From positions 1-48,361 of the forward strand of contig NZ_JAQPPK010000034.1 of the NCBI RefSeq assembly GCF_029952445.1: a stretch of DNA of 48,361 nucleotides. Reading direction: 5' to 3'. Numbering within the stretch: position 1 is the first letter of the stretch; each line of letters begins with the position of its first letter. Positions 31,905 to 40,043 of the stretch are shown piece after piece. Under the pieces are notes generated by a model that worked only from the letters and a program-made list of their open reading frames with translations, did no database searches and was not told where the DNA came from. Origin of the DNA: Paenarthrobacter nitroguajacolicus (GTDB lineage: Bacteria; Actinomycetota; Actinomycetes; Actinomycetales; Micrococcaceae). The position numbers and the translations under genes are program-made.

Positions 31905-33245
31905 ATGAACGCAGCACCAACGCTGGAAATGCTCGACCCCACCACCCTGACCGTGGATATCAACGTCCGCAAAGACGCCGCCCTGACCGTTGACTTCGTT
32001 GCCAGCATCAAAGAACACGGTGTCATGGAGCCAGTGATCGCCCACCGCAAGGACGACGGCACCGTGCACGTGCTGATGGGACAGCGTCGCACCCTCGGAG
32101 CCGTCGAAGCCAAGCGCCCCGAAATCCCTGTGATGATCATCAACAGCCCGGAAGAAGCCGAACGCATCGTCACGCAAGTGGTGGAGAACATCCAGCGGGC
32201 CGAACTGACCGACGCGGACGAAGCCGACGCCTACCACCAGCTGTCCCTGATCGGCGTATCGGCGGCAGCGATCGCCAAGAAGACCGGACGGAAAAAGGCC
32301 ACCGTGGAAGGCGCATTGAAAGCCAAAGCATCCGAGGCCGGAACCGCCGCCCTGGGCAGAGGCTTCACCATCGAGGAAGCCCTGATCCTCGCCGAATTTG
32401 AAGGCGACGAGGAAGCAACCCTTGAACTGGAAACGGCCATTCAGGACGAACCGGACCAGCTGTTCCACGTCGCGCAGCAGCTCCGCGACGACCGGGCAGC
32501 AGCCGCTGCCCTCGCGGCGTACACCGCAGAGGTTGCAGCAACTGGCGAAACCATTGTTGAAAGGCCCGGTTACGACGATGAAGAAACCGCCACGGTTACG
32601 TCGCTGAAGCGGGTAGACGGAGAACCGGCCACCGAAGAGGACGCGAACGCCGTCTACATCAGTCAGGACTATCGGGGTGAATTCTCCACCGTCCCGGTGA
32701 TCGTCGGGTGGAAGGAACTTGGTTTCACCCAGCGGTATGGCTACCAGTCGTCATCGGCCAATAAGGGGCCGATGACTGAGGAACAGAAGGCCGAACGTAA
32801 AACCCTGATCGCCAACAACAAGGCCATGGAATCGGCCACCACCGTTCGTCGGGAATTCGTCAAAACCCTGTTGGCGAAGAAGCAGGCACCGAAGGGCTGG
32901 CAGTACTTCACTGTCCACGCGATCACGCACCACTCCGACGTCGCCCGGACTTACGACGGAGAAGTTGCAGCCGAAATGGTCAGCGCCAAGATCGAGGGAG
33001 AGAAGTCATGGGCGTGGAACCCGCTGAGGGACCACGTGGCAAAGTCCACAGCCCGGCCCGAGTTCTCCCTGATTGCGCTGGTTTGCGCCGGATACGAGAA
33101 GTCCATTGCCAAGGACTCGTGGCGGTCCCCGTCCAATACCCACCGGGACTATCTGAACCAGCTCGTCACATGGGGCTACACGCCGAGCGAGGTTGAGCAG
33201 ATCATCATCGACAGCGGAAAACCAGCCGAAGAAGAAGCGGCCTAG
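31905..33245 (+). CDS. ParB-like nuclease/partition-fold protein of the leading region
   Basis: 446 residues from ATG at 31905. The ParB N-terminal fold is evident: VDINVRKDAALTVDFVASIKEHGVMEP, a PVIAHRKDDG strand, box II-like LMGQRRTLGAVEA (near 60-72), then a helix-turn-helix (GVSAAAIAKKTGRKKATVEGAL). The 300-residue C-terminal part is acidic and helical without a known family. Leading regions of conjugative plasmids often carry such ParB-like proteins separate from the partition ParB; here the true par locus is at 10.9-12.6 kb. It uses leader copy C and has its own terminator. Confidence 0.85.
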   Translation: MNAAPTLEMLDPTTLTVDINVRKDAALTVDFVASIKEHGVMEPVIAHRKDDGTVHVLMGQRRTLGAVEAKRPEIPVMIINSPEEAERIVTQVVENIQRAELTDADEADAYHQLSLIGVSAAAIAKKTGRKKATVEGALKAKASEAGTAALGRGFTIEEALILAEFEGDEEATLELETAIQDEPDQLFHVAQQLRDDRAAAAALAAYTAEVAATGETIVERPGYDDEETATVTSLKRVDGEPATEEDANAVYISQDYRGEFSTVPVIVGWKELGFTQRYGYQSSSANKGPMTEEQKAERKTLIANNKAMESATTVRREFVKTLLAKKQAPKGWQYFTVHAITHHSDVARTYDGEVAAEMVSAKIEGEKSWAWNPLRDHVAKSTARPEFSLIALVCAGYEKSIAKDSWRSPSNTHRDYLNQLVTWGYTPSEVEQIIIDSGKPAEEEAA

Positions 33246-33250
33246 GAACC

Positions 33251-33283
33251 CCTTGCCGGGCGGAACCCCACCGCCCGGCAAGG
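33251..33283 (+). terminator. Terminator after the parB-like gene
   Basis: CCTTGCCGGGCGG and CCGCCCGGCAAGG, a perfect 13-bp stem around 7 nt, 5 bp past the stop. Confidence 0.85.
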
Positions 33284-33489
33284 CCCCCGCCACTCACCAC
33301 TAGCTGGGCCGGGAACCTCCCAAACGTCGGGCGGGCCGTCGCCCAGGGCGAACCACAGTAGCCACTCACCAGCGACGGACCGCCGTTCACCGCCACCAGG
33401 CAATCACCCGCCAAAAGCCGCGTTTCGCCGGCCACCTGGCTACTCCATCGACTCGCCACCGCGAAGCTCATCCCATGGCAGGAGTCACC

Positions 33490-33858
33490 ATGACCAAGCC
33501 ACCGATACCGGATAACCCCCTCAGCGACTTCATGAACAGCGGCTTCGCCGGGACCTTCGACTGGTCACTGCTGGCCATGCTCCTAATGAACGCCGTCCTT
33601 GTTTTCGCATATGTGGCAGCTGCCGCAGCCTTCCGACAGGCACCACTGCGAACCATCGGGAACCCCGCAGGCATCGACCTCGCTTTCGGCACGGCGATCG
33701 CAGTTCCCCTCGCGTCCCTGATCGCGCAAGGCAGCCGCGGCCTGTTCGGCGGCCTGATCGTGGGAGGCTTCGCATCCGCTATCGGCGTCTTCCTGTGGGG
33801 ACAGGCGCACGACCGTAAGCCACAGGCCCGCCAGCAGAGCAAAGCCAAAGTCCGCTAG
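33490..33858 (+). CDS. Small three-helix membrane protein
   Basis: 122 residues; ATG at 33490 was chosen because CAGGAG lies six bases upstream, unlike the in-frame ATG at 33475. Three hydrophobic stretches (about 23-48, 61-80 and 85-105) end in a basic tail (DRKPQARQQSKAKVR). I recognise no family. It lies between the parB-like gene and a tandem-hairpin terminator of the same design as that after the small gene at 29730. Confidence 0.55.
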   Translation: MTKPPIPDNPLSDFMNSGFAGTFDWSLLAMLLMNAVLVFAYVAAAAAFRQAPLRTIGNPAGIDLAFGTAIAVPLASLIAQGSRGLFGGLIVGGFASAIGVFLWGQAHDRKPQARQQSKAKVR

Positions 33859-33871
33859 ACTGAACCACAGA

Positions 33872-33927
33872 TTTCCTTTGCAGAGGGAAAACAGGAAGGG
33901 CCGGCACTTTCAAGTGCCGGCCCTTCC
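33872..33927 (+). terminator. Tandem hairpins: small stem plus terminator, copy 2
   Basis: TTTCCT/GGGAAA (33872-33877, 33885-33890; one G-T pair) with a 7-nt loop, then ACAG and a perfect 16-bp stem GGAAGGGCCGGCACTT/AAGTGCCGGCCCTTCC (33894-33909, 33912-33927). Same layout as copy 1 with different stem bases. Confidence 0.75.
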
Positions 33928-34222
33928 GCTCTTAACCCAAGGACCCGCCGAACGGGCACCTTCCCCATGGTCCAAGCCAACCGCCGCCGTCGTACCGGCC
34001 GCCGTGGAACAGTTCTTTCAGCCTTGACGACACACTGGGGGAGCGGGGCCGACCTGACACAGGCATAGGAACCACACGCACAGGGCAGCTTTCACAGCGG
34101 CCGGGGGAGTTCCGATGGACTACTACCCGCGATCTTCCAAAACACACCAGACGCCTGAATCACCAGAAAAACAACTACCAAAGAGAGGCAGAAAACCCCT
34201 AGATTTCGGGGTAAAACCCTAG
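33928..34222. other. Non-coding region
   Basis: No gene is seen. ACCCC/GGGGT (34196-34200, 34209-34213) form a small stem just before the operator-like site at 34223. Confidence 0.35.
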
Positions 34223-34248
34223 TTATTCAGGTGAATAAACGCTAGAAT
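34223..34248 (+). promoter_or_regulatory. Palindrome and -10-like element before the small membrane protein/glutaredoxin/SSB unit
   Basis: TTATTCA-GG-TGAATAA (34223-34238) is a perfect 7-bp inverted repeat. TAGAAT (34243-34248) follows and could be a -10. This A/T-rich stretch is the only visible promoter-like region for the genes at 34309-35644. Confidence 0.45.
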
Positions 34249-34308
34249 ATAAGTATCAAGTCGCCCAGACGAACCTAACCAAAACTCATACGAAACCGAG
34301 GACTGAAA

Positions 34309-34515
34309 ATGACTACCTCCACCACCGACACCGCAGCCCGGGACTTCGCCATCGCAGAATTCTTCCTTGGCCTCGCAGCAGTCGCCCAAATCGCCGTCGC
34401 CGCACTCGGAATCTGCGCAATGACCGGCCTGGGCGTCGTCCCGACAGTGGCCATCACCGTGATCGCCACCCTCGCCGGTGCCGCAGCATTCATCATCGGC
34501 ATGGGGAGGAAGTAA
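34309..34515 (+). CDS. Two-helix small membrane protein
   Basis: 68 residues, ATG at 34309 with GAGG seven bases upstream. Two hydrophobic helices (about 15-36 and 43-65) joined by a Gly-rich turn fill the protein. I recognise no family. Its stop shares one base with the glutaredoxin-like start (TAATG), so the two are translated together. Confidence 0.55.
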   Translation: MTTSTTDTAARDFAIAEFFLGLAAVAQIAVAALGICAMTGLGVVPTVAITVIATLAGAAAFIIGMGRK

Positions 34516-34772
34516 TGGCCACCGCATACACGGTCTACACCAAGCCGAACTGCCGGAACTGCGACCGCACCAAGGAATACTTCGACTCCAACGGAGTCAC
34601 CTACACGACCGTGGACATCACCGAAGTACCCGCCGCCCTGGAATACATCACCACGGAGCTTGGCTACTCCCAGGCACCCGTCATTGTGAACAACTCCGAT
34701 GACCAGGACCACTGGTCCGGACTGCGCCCCGACAAGCTCGTCCAAGCAGCCATGAGCCACAAGGCAGCGTGA
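34515..34772 (+). CDS. NrdH-like glutaredoxin/redoxin
   Basis: 85 residues. The thioredoxin-fold small redoxin has the active site CRNC at residues 13-16 in YTKPNCRNCDRTKEYF, then GVTYTTVDI and the cis-proline region QAPVIVN. This is the NrdH redoxin type that reduces class Ib ribonucleotide reductase, or a plasmid redoxin of the same fold. No reductase is encoded nearby. The 4-bp overlap with the SSB gene suggests a link to DNA synthesis during plasmid entry. Confidence 0.85.
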   Translation: MATAYTVYTKPNCRNCDRTKEYFDSNGVTYTTVDITEVPAALEYITTELGYSQAPVIVNNSDDQDHWSGLRPDKLVQAAMSHKAA

Positions 34773-35644
34773 AGACCATGACCACACCGCACCCGGTGGA
34801 CGGGTTCAAAATCAACCCACGGATCCCGCTGGAAGTGGACCTGTTCCGGCAGGGCAACCCCAGCGGCAGGATCACCCCCGACCCTGTGGAACCCGAGGTC
34901 ATAGACCTGTACGACGGTTTCTATGCCGTCCCTTACCAAGGAGGAGATGACCGGTACCTGGAGGCGATCACCCGCGCCCCACTCGGTGCCGGCGGTCTAT
35001 GGGACGAACACACCGCAGACCAGCACCAACCCAACGACCTCACCCACGATGAACCACATGCGACCGAACCTCAGAACGAAACCACAACAGACATCGAGAA
35101 CACCACCAGCACACGAGGAAAAGGAACCATCATGGCCGGCGAAACCACCATTACTGTCATTGGAAACCTGACATCAGATCCCGAGCTGCGCTTCACACCT
35201 TCGGGATCGGCGGTCGCGAATTTCACCATCGCGTCAACGCCCAGGACCTTTGACCGTCAAGCCAACGAATGGAAGGACGGGGAGACGTTGTTCCTCCGCG
35301 CCAGCGTATGGCGGGAAGCGGCCGAGAACGTGGCCGAGTCCCTGACCAAAGGTACCCGCGTCATCGTTTCCGGCCGGTTGAAGTCCCGGTCTTACGAAAC
35401 CAAAGAGGGCGAGAAGCGCACCGTTATTGAACTCGAGGTAGACGAGATCGGCCCGTCCCTGCGATACGCCAACGCCAAGATCAACCGCACCCAACGCACC
35501 AACCATGGCGGCGGAAATGGGGGAGGGTTCGGCAACCAGGCAAACACCGGACAGCCCCGCCAGCAGGATGACCCGTGGGCCGCGAACTCCGCAGCCAACT
35601 CCGGTTCCTGGGGCAACGGCCCCGACTCCGAACCGCCGTTCTAA
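34769..35644 (+). CDS. ssb: Single-stranded DNA-binding protein with N-terminal extension
   Basis: 291 residues from ATG at 34769, overlapping the redoxin stop by 4 bp. Residues 122-291 are a typical SSB: OB fold from TTITVIGNLTSDPELRFT through FLRASVWREAAENVAESL and GTRVIVSGRLKSRSY, a Gly/Asn/Gln linker and the acidic tip DSEPPF that recruits partner proteins. Residues 1-121 are an unusual extension with no known family. A strong ribosome site before Met122 (35132) suggests that a normal 170-residue SSB is also made. SSB in a leading region coats the entering strand. Confidence 0.85.
   Translation: MKTMTTPHPVDGFKINPRIPLEVDLFRQGNPSGRITPDPVEPEVIDLYDGFYAVPYQGGDDRYLEAITRAPLGAGGLWDEHTADQHQPNDLTHDEPHATEPQNETTTDIENTTSTRGKGTIMAGETTITVIGNLTSDPELRFTPSGSAVANFTIASTPRTFDRQANEWKDGETLFLRASVWREAAENVAESLTKGTRVIVSGRLKSRSYETKEGEKRTVIELEVDEIGPSLRYANAKINRTQRTNHGGGNGGGFGNQANTGQPRQQDDPWAANSAANSGSWGNGPDSEPPF
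35115..35131 (+). promoter_or_regulatory. Internal ribosome binding site for short SSB
   Basis: GAGGAAAAGGAACCATC immediately precedes ATG 35132, in frame with the extended SSB gene. Purine-rich with good spacing, it probably drives a second start for a conventional SSB. Confidence 0.6.
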
Positions 35645-35697
35645 ACCTCCGCAGCCTGATGGCACTACCGGCAAGCTGCGAAGAAGGATGACCAGCC

Positions 35698-35961
35698 ATG
35701 ACTAGACCCACGGGTAGGGAAAAGGGCTCGTACTTCACCGAAGACGACCTGAAACAGATCCGCGCCGCCGTCGCTGCCGTCGGCCAGCAGGAAGGTTACG
35801 TGTCGATCGCTGACTTCGTCGAAGCAGCTGCACGCAGGGAACTGCGTCGGCTGCAACGCAAATACAACCATGGCCGGAAATGGCCGGGGGTTGAAGCAGG
35901 CCAACTCCGACCAGGGCGACGGACGCGCGCCGAAGCGGCAGCGAAAGAGGACCACCCGTAA
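35698..35961 (+). CDS. Small ribbon-helix-helix-like regulatory protein
   Basis: 87 residues, ATG at 35698 with GAAGGA upstream. A short strand (GSYFTEDD) is followed by helix LKQIRAAVAAVG and helix VSIADFVEAAARRELRRLQ, then a basic tail (GRKWPGVEAGQLRPGRR). That is the order of ribbon-helix-helix DNA-binding proteins of plasmids (ParG/KorA-like or partition auxiliary). It ends the rightward leading-region block and is followed by a strong bidirectional terminator. Confidence 0.6.
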   Translation: MTRPTGREKGSYFTEDDLKQIRAAVAAVGQQEGYVSIADFVEAAARRELRRLQRKYNHGRKWPGVEAGQLRPGRRTRAEAAAKEDHP

Positions 35962-35997
35962 GTCAAGGGTTTGGCGGTGAAGAACGGGTGAAATGGC

Positions 35998-36029
35998 AGA
36001 AGGAGGAGGCCCATCGGCCTCCTCCTTCT
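35998..36029. terminator. Bidirectional terminator
   Basis: AGAAGGAGGAGGCC and GGCCTCCTCCTTCT form a perfect 14-bp stem around CATC, between the convergent genes ending at 35961 (+) and 36068 (-). Confidence 0.85.
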
Positions 36030-36067
36030 TTGGTGTCTGTGGACGCTGGCGAACGCGGGTTTTAGGG

Positions 36068-36906
36068 CTAGTAGAGAGTGACTGGGGCGTTGTACAGGGC
36101 GTGGGCGATGATGCCGGGAATGAGGCTCTTGAACCGGATCGTCATGATGGCTGCCGCTATTCCGAAGGTTCCGGCTGAGAGGACGTTGCAAACGCCTGAG
36201 AGGCTGTGCACCGAGGCGAACCAGACGGTGGTGACAGCAGCCAAGGCAACGACGAAGACGGTCATCATTCTGACGGTGATCTTTTGCCGGGCGGTGGCAA
36301 GGTGGAGTACCCACATGCCGACGACGAGCGGGCCCCGGTAGAGAAGTTCTTCGGACAGGGGAGCGTACAGAAGGCCGTGAACGAAGGTCATAGCCGGGGT
36401 CGCGTTCTCCTTGGGTGTCATTCGCGGATCCACGCTGGGAAACCAGTCCTCCTGGGGGAAGTGAACGTTCGTCAGGACCAGGTAGTTCAAGCCAAAGAAG
36501 AAGGCAGCTACGACGATCCCAAGCAGGAGCATGCCCCGCCACTGGCCCAGGGTGTAGTTCCGAAATCCGAGAACCTTTAGGGGTCCTTCGGACTTGGAGC
36601 ACGACACCACGCCACGCCATCCTGGGATGACGGGCTGCGGGTACATCGGAGGGGCGAGAGACGTTGATGGCGAAAAGAATCAACGGGGACCCAAGGAGCG
36701 GTCCGACGATGCCGCCGATGACGGCAGCGAACCGCGACTGACCATAATCCATCCCTGGCAATGACATAGCTGCCAGAGTCGTAAGCTGGCCCCACTGCGG
36801 CTAAGCAGAGAACGAGCACGACAAGGCCAATGGTGAGGGCGATTGCATTCGTAACCCGGGTGACAGTCGGCCCGGGGCTGTCGTGGTTCTGTGCAGTCCT
36901 GGTCAT
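36068..36906 (-). pseudogene. CPBP-family intramembrane protease, frameshifted
   Basis: The last 170 residues in one frame carry a CPBP (Abi) membrane protease: SEELLYRG motif 1, WFASVHSLSG motif 2 and HALYNAP motif 3, with four hydrophobic helices. The N-terminal helices lie in two other frames: TRTAQNHDSPG to VLVLCLAAVG from ATG 36906, then, after a one-base shift in a G-run near 36795, QLTTLAAMSLPGMDYGQS to FAINVSRPS, and a second shift near 36600-36650. Joined, the pieces give one ordinary full-length protein. Either a pseudogene or sequencing errors explains this. Confidence 0.65.
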
Positions 36907-37343
36907 TGGTTCCCCATTCTGGGGCGCGGTCCGTTGCGTCATGTTTGTGGTAGTGATGGTCGCCGTTCCCGGCTGTGGTGATCGCCGCCAGTAGCTCACT
37001 GGTAGCCCCCTGGGCGCCTGAGATCCCGGCCCTGAGTTGAGGGTTCCTGTCACCAGCTGCGCCAGGACCCGCAAACAGGATGTGTGTCGTCCCGGCTGAA
37101 AAACGCCAGTCACGACGACCAGGGGAGACGGCAGCGCCACGGTTTGGAGCATGGGGAACTTTGCCGGTTGTACGTGAGGCTTACGCGTGGAGGCTGTGCA
37201 CAGCCACCGCCCGCTGTGGGCGACCAATGATCGGGCGGTGACGTGGTGGTTGTGTGCAGAAGGTCAGCTGGGTCCCGTCGTCCACCTGTGTGCGGGAAAA
37301 GCCCGAAGGAGTTAGCTTTTGCCGTGCACCTGTGGACGAGGGG
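36907..37343. other. Non-coding region between protease and mobilisation genes
   Basis: No gene is seen. It may contain regulatory or transfer sequences; CAGTAGCTCACTG at 36991-37003 is loosely symmetrical. I see nothing firm. Confidence 0.3.
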
Positions 37344-37679
37344 TTACTCTTCGTTGCGACTCGGAATCTCGATGCCGGAAGCGTTGCTGCCATTCGTGTC
37401 ACGGCTGGCTGCGCGACGTTCAGGTTTTTGGCGGGGACGGCCGCCCAGGTTTTTTGGGTTGGGTTCAATGCCAAAGTCCTTCAGATCCTTCTCAGTCCAA
37501 CCGTGGGTCCTGGCTGTGCGGTGCAGCTGGCTCAGAATCAGTTCTGCGGCGGTGAGGTTCGCGCGTGCTTCGCGGTACTTGACGGAGGCTTCGGCGATTT
37601 CGCGAATGAAGCTGATGCGCTCGTTGCGGTCGGCGTCGAGCTTTGCCGCGGCTGCTTGTTCGATGCTTTGAATGTCCAT
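37344..37679 (-). CDS. Small coiled-coil protein next to the mobilisation region
   Basis: 111 residues from ATG at 37679, no clear Shine-Dalgarno. A long charged helix (DADRNERISFIREIAEASVKYREARANL) continues into TAAELILSQLHRTARTHGWTEKDLKDFG, then a basic, Pro-rich tail (RPRQKPERRAASR). It is divergent from mobC and separated from it by the palindrome cluster. The shape suits a relaxosome or oriT-binding auxiliary factor. No family recognised. Confidence 0.5.
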   Translation of the reverse strand: MDIQSIEQAAAAKLDADRNERISFIREIAEASVKYREARANLTAAELILSQLHRTARTHGWTEKDLKDFGIEPNPKNLGGRPRQKPERRAASRDTNGSNASGIEIPSRNEE

Positions 37680-37751
37680 GCCAGCAAGCCTATTGCGACG
37701 CGCAGGCGCAACCCGGGTTTTACACGCCCGAGCAGAAGGTTTCGAAAACCA

Positions 37752-37799
37752 CGCCAATTTCTGTTGGCGGTGCAAGTTATCCAAACGCATATGCGTTTG
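37752..37799. other. Candidate origin of transfer (palindrome cluster)
   Basis: CGCCAA/TTGGCG (37752-37757, 37764-37769) and an 18-bp perfect palindrome CAAACGCATATGCGTTTG (37782-37799), with GGTTTCGAAAACC at 37738-37750 just before. They lie in the 207-bp gap between the divergent coiled-coil gene and mobC, where oriT is usually found in MOBP plasmids. The nick site is not identified. Confidence 0.5.
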
Positions 37800-37886
37800 A
37801 TTTGATTCCTGGAGGAATGGTGCCAGACTGGTGTCTTGGTCCCCATGCTGGGTGGGGTCGCTGCGCTGGCGTGGGGGGGTGTGTTT

Positions 37887-38270
37887 GTGGCTGAGGAGGC
37901 GGACCGTGGTGTCCAGGTCAGTCGTGCGCACGCGTCGGAGCGGCGGGAGAAGCAGTACTCGCTCAGGTTGAACACGGAGGAGCGGGAGAAGCTGGACGCG
38001 GCGGCGTTGCTGCATGGCATGAAGCTGTCCCGGTATTTGATTGAGGCCGGTTTGGCGATGGGCCGGGGTTCGGGGTTGGCGGAGCAGCGGCAGAGCGTTG
38101 ATGAGTTGATGCGGATCCGGGTCCTGCTGGGCCGGACTGCGTCGAACATTAACCAGATCGCCAGGTACGCGAACGCGACCAGTGAGTTCCCTGATGATGC
38201 TGCGGCTGCGGTGCGGTACGCGAAGGATCTGATGATCCGCATTGATGCGCTCGTGCGGAGGGTGGTGTAG
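37887..38270 (+). CDS. mobC: MobC-like relaxosome protein
   Basis: 127 residues from GTG at 37887 with a G-run ribosome site; an ATG at 37836 would add a hydrophobic stretch that looks spurious. A basic N-terminus with ribbon-helix-helix character (REKQYSLRLNTEEREKLDAAALLHGMKLSRYLIEAGLAMG in part) leads to the MobC signature LLGRTASNINQIARYANAT. MobC proteins open DNA at oriT and help the relaxase nick. It is 3 bp upstream of the relaxase gene. Confidence 0.85.
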   Translation: MAEEADRGVQVSRAHASERREKQYSLRLNTEEREKLDAAALLHGMKLSRYLIEAGLAMGRGSGLAEQRQSVDELMRIRVLLGRTASNINQIARYANATSEFPDDAAAAVRYAKDLMIRIDALVRRVV

Positions 38271-38273
38271 CCG

Positions 38274-40043
38274 GTGTTCGCGAAGATCACGAAGGGTTCC
38301 GGCGCGGTCAAGCTTGCCGTGTATTTGGCGGGGCCTGGCCGGTCGAATGAGCACACGAACCAGCACGTGGTGTGCGCGTCGGACATGATCGCAACCGTGG
38401 ACATGGGCACCGAACTGGACCACCAGAAAGCGGTGGCGTTGGGGTACGAACTGGACCACCCGAACCGGATCTACGGGAGGGGTTCGACCCGTCACCACAT
38501 CTGGCACGCTTCGCTGTCGTTGGATGCCGGGGCGGGGGTGAAGGACGACGCTTTTTGGGAGGGCGTGGTCCGGGAGTTCCTGACGGAGATGAAGTTCGAG
38601 GGCGTCGACGGTGACGACTACCGCTGGGTCGCTGTCCGCCACGGACTGAGCACCAACGGCAACGACCACGTGCACATTGCGGTATCCATGGTCTCCGAAT
38701 CGGGGAAGCGCTGGGCGACCGATAAGGACTGGCCGCGCGCGTCGGCCGCGTGCCGTGACATCGAGAAGCGTCACGGGCTGCGGTTGTTGAACCAGGGTGT
38801 GAAATCACCCGGGTACGCCGAGGGCGAGCTGCACGCCCTCGCGAGGCGCCGGGCGTACGCGTTGCACGAGAAGCAGCGCGCCCAGGACGCGTTGATGGTG
38901 CCGTGGAAGTTCCTGGACCGGACCGCCCGGGAATACCTGATCGAGGCGCAGATGCCCGAGGTCCAGCCCCGGTACGAGCTCGCCATGAAACTGCGCGCCG
39001 CGATCGCCGGCGCACGGTCCGAGGCAGAGTTCGTCCGCCGTGCCCGCGGCAATTCGATGCTGATCCGGCCACGCTACGCCGAGGGCGGCGAGACCGCCGT
39101 CGTCGGCTACTCCGTCGCCCTGAAACCCGTCCACGGGGAAACGCCGATCTGGTACGGCGGCGGCCGCCTCGGCGGTGACCTGTCCCTGCCCTCCCTGCGG
39201 GCCGCTTGGCCAGAGCAGTCACCAGATGCGGCCGTGCCGGAGTGGGAAGCAGCACGATGCAACCGCCCGACGGTTGCCCCGGAAGCCGGTGAGGTTGCCG
39301 GCGTGGATCTGGCGAAGTACTTCGAGGAACTCAACGGCTACCTCCGCACCGTTTCCGAAGTGTCCGTGGATGATCCTGTGGCTTATGCCAGGGTCGCCCG
39401 CGAAGGCGCCGGGTTGTTCTCCGCCTGGGCCGTCGCCGCCGGCAAAGACGGCGACACTGCCGCGAAAGAACTCCGGGAAGCGGCAGCTATTTTCGCCAAA
39501 CACGCCCAACTCACCGACCAGCCAGTACGCGCCGTCGTGGAACCCTCCCTGGCGTACGGGGACCTGTGCACGCACGCGGCGATCAGCAAGTCCCGCCGGG
39601 CCGGTGCCGTCGCGGTGGTACGGGCCTGGGCGAACATGGGCGAACACCTCGGCGGTGCGTTCAAAGCCCACGGCTGGGCCGTCCGCTCCGAATCCCTCGG
39701 CACCGAACTGCGCACCAAACTGGACGCCGTGCACGACCAATACCGGACCATCAACCCGGCCAAACCACAGTCCCAGAACGGTGGCGGGGGAGTGGCCACG
39801 ATTGAGAAACCGGTCCGACTCTCCGCAACGCAAACCCGCGAGCTGCGGCTGCACCAGATCGAGGAACGACTCCGAGCAGACGGTGTGCCCGAGCAGGCCA
39901 TCGCGGCCCGCATGTTCGCCGAACGTCAACAAGCCGGGGCGCCGGTCGAGAGGCGCGGAAAGATACCCGGCACACCCAGACACGCAAGTGACGACAAGGC
40001 GCGGCAGCAGCAGCGCGGACAGCAGGAAGGGAAGGGATTGTGA
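38274..40043 (+). CDS. mobA: MOBP-type relaxase
   Basis: 589 residues from GTG at 38274. The relaxase domain (about 1-220) has Tyr17 (KLAVYLAGPG) as the likely nicking tyrosine and the metal-binding cluster VRHGLSTNGNDHVHIAVSM with His123, His132 and His134, the MOBP motif III pattern. The rest is helical with coiled segments and a basic tail. It nicks one strand at oriT and pilots it into the recipient. It overlaps the accessory gene by one base as TGATG. Oriented rightward, away from the leading region. Confidence 0.9.
   Translation: MFAKITKGSGAVKLAVYLAGPGRSNEHTNQHVVCASDMIATVDMGTELDHQKAVALGYELDHPNRIYGRGSTRHHIWHASLSLDAGAGVKDDAFWEGVVREFLTEMKFEGVDGDDYRWVAVRHGLSTNGNDHVHIAVSMVSESGKRWATDKDWPRASAACRDIEKRHGLRLLNQGVKSPGYAEGELHALARRRAYALHEKQRAQDALMVPWKFLDRTAREYLIEAQMPEVQPRYELAMKLRAAIAGARSEAEFVRRARGNSMLIRPRYAEGGETAVVGYSVALKPVHGETPIWYGGGRLGGDLSLPSLRAAWPEQSPDAAVPEWEAARCNRPTVAPEAGEVAGVDLAKYFEELNGYLRTVSEVSVDDPVAYARVAREGAGLFSAWAVAAGKDGDTAAKELREAAAIFAKHAQLTDQPVRAVVEPSLAYGDLCTHAAISKSRRAGAVAVVRAWANMGEHLGGAFKAHGWAVRSESLGTELRTKLDAVHDQYRTINPAKPQSQNGGGGVATIEKPVRLSATQTRELRLHQIEERLRADGVPEQAIAARMFAERQQAGAPVERRGKIPGTPRHASDDKARQQQRGQQEGKGL

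Noticed and set aside
31370..33386. A shared 15-mer (GCGACGGACCGCCGT) at 31412 and 33372
   Set aside because: Short and isolated; may be a remnant of the leader neighbourhood or chance in G+C-rich DNA.
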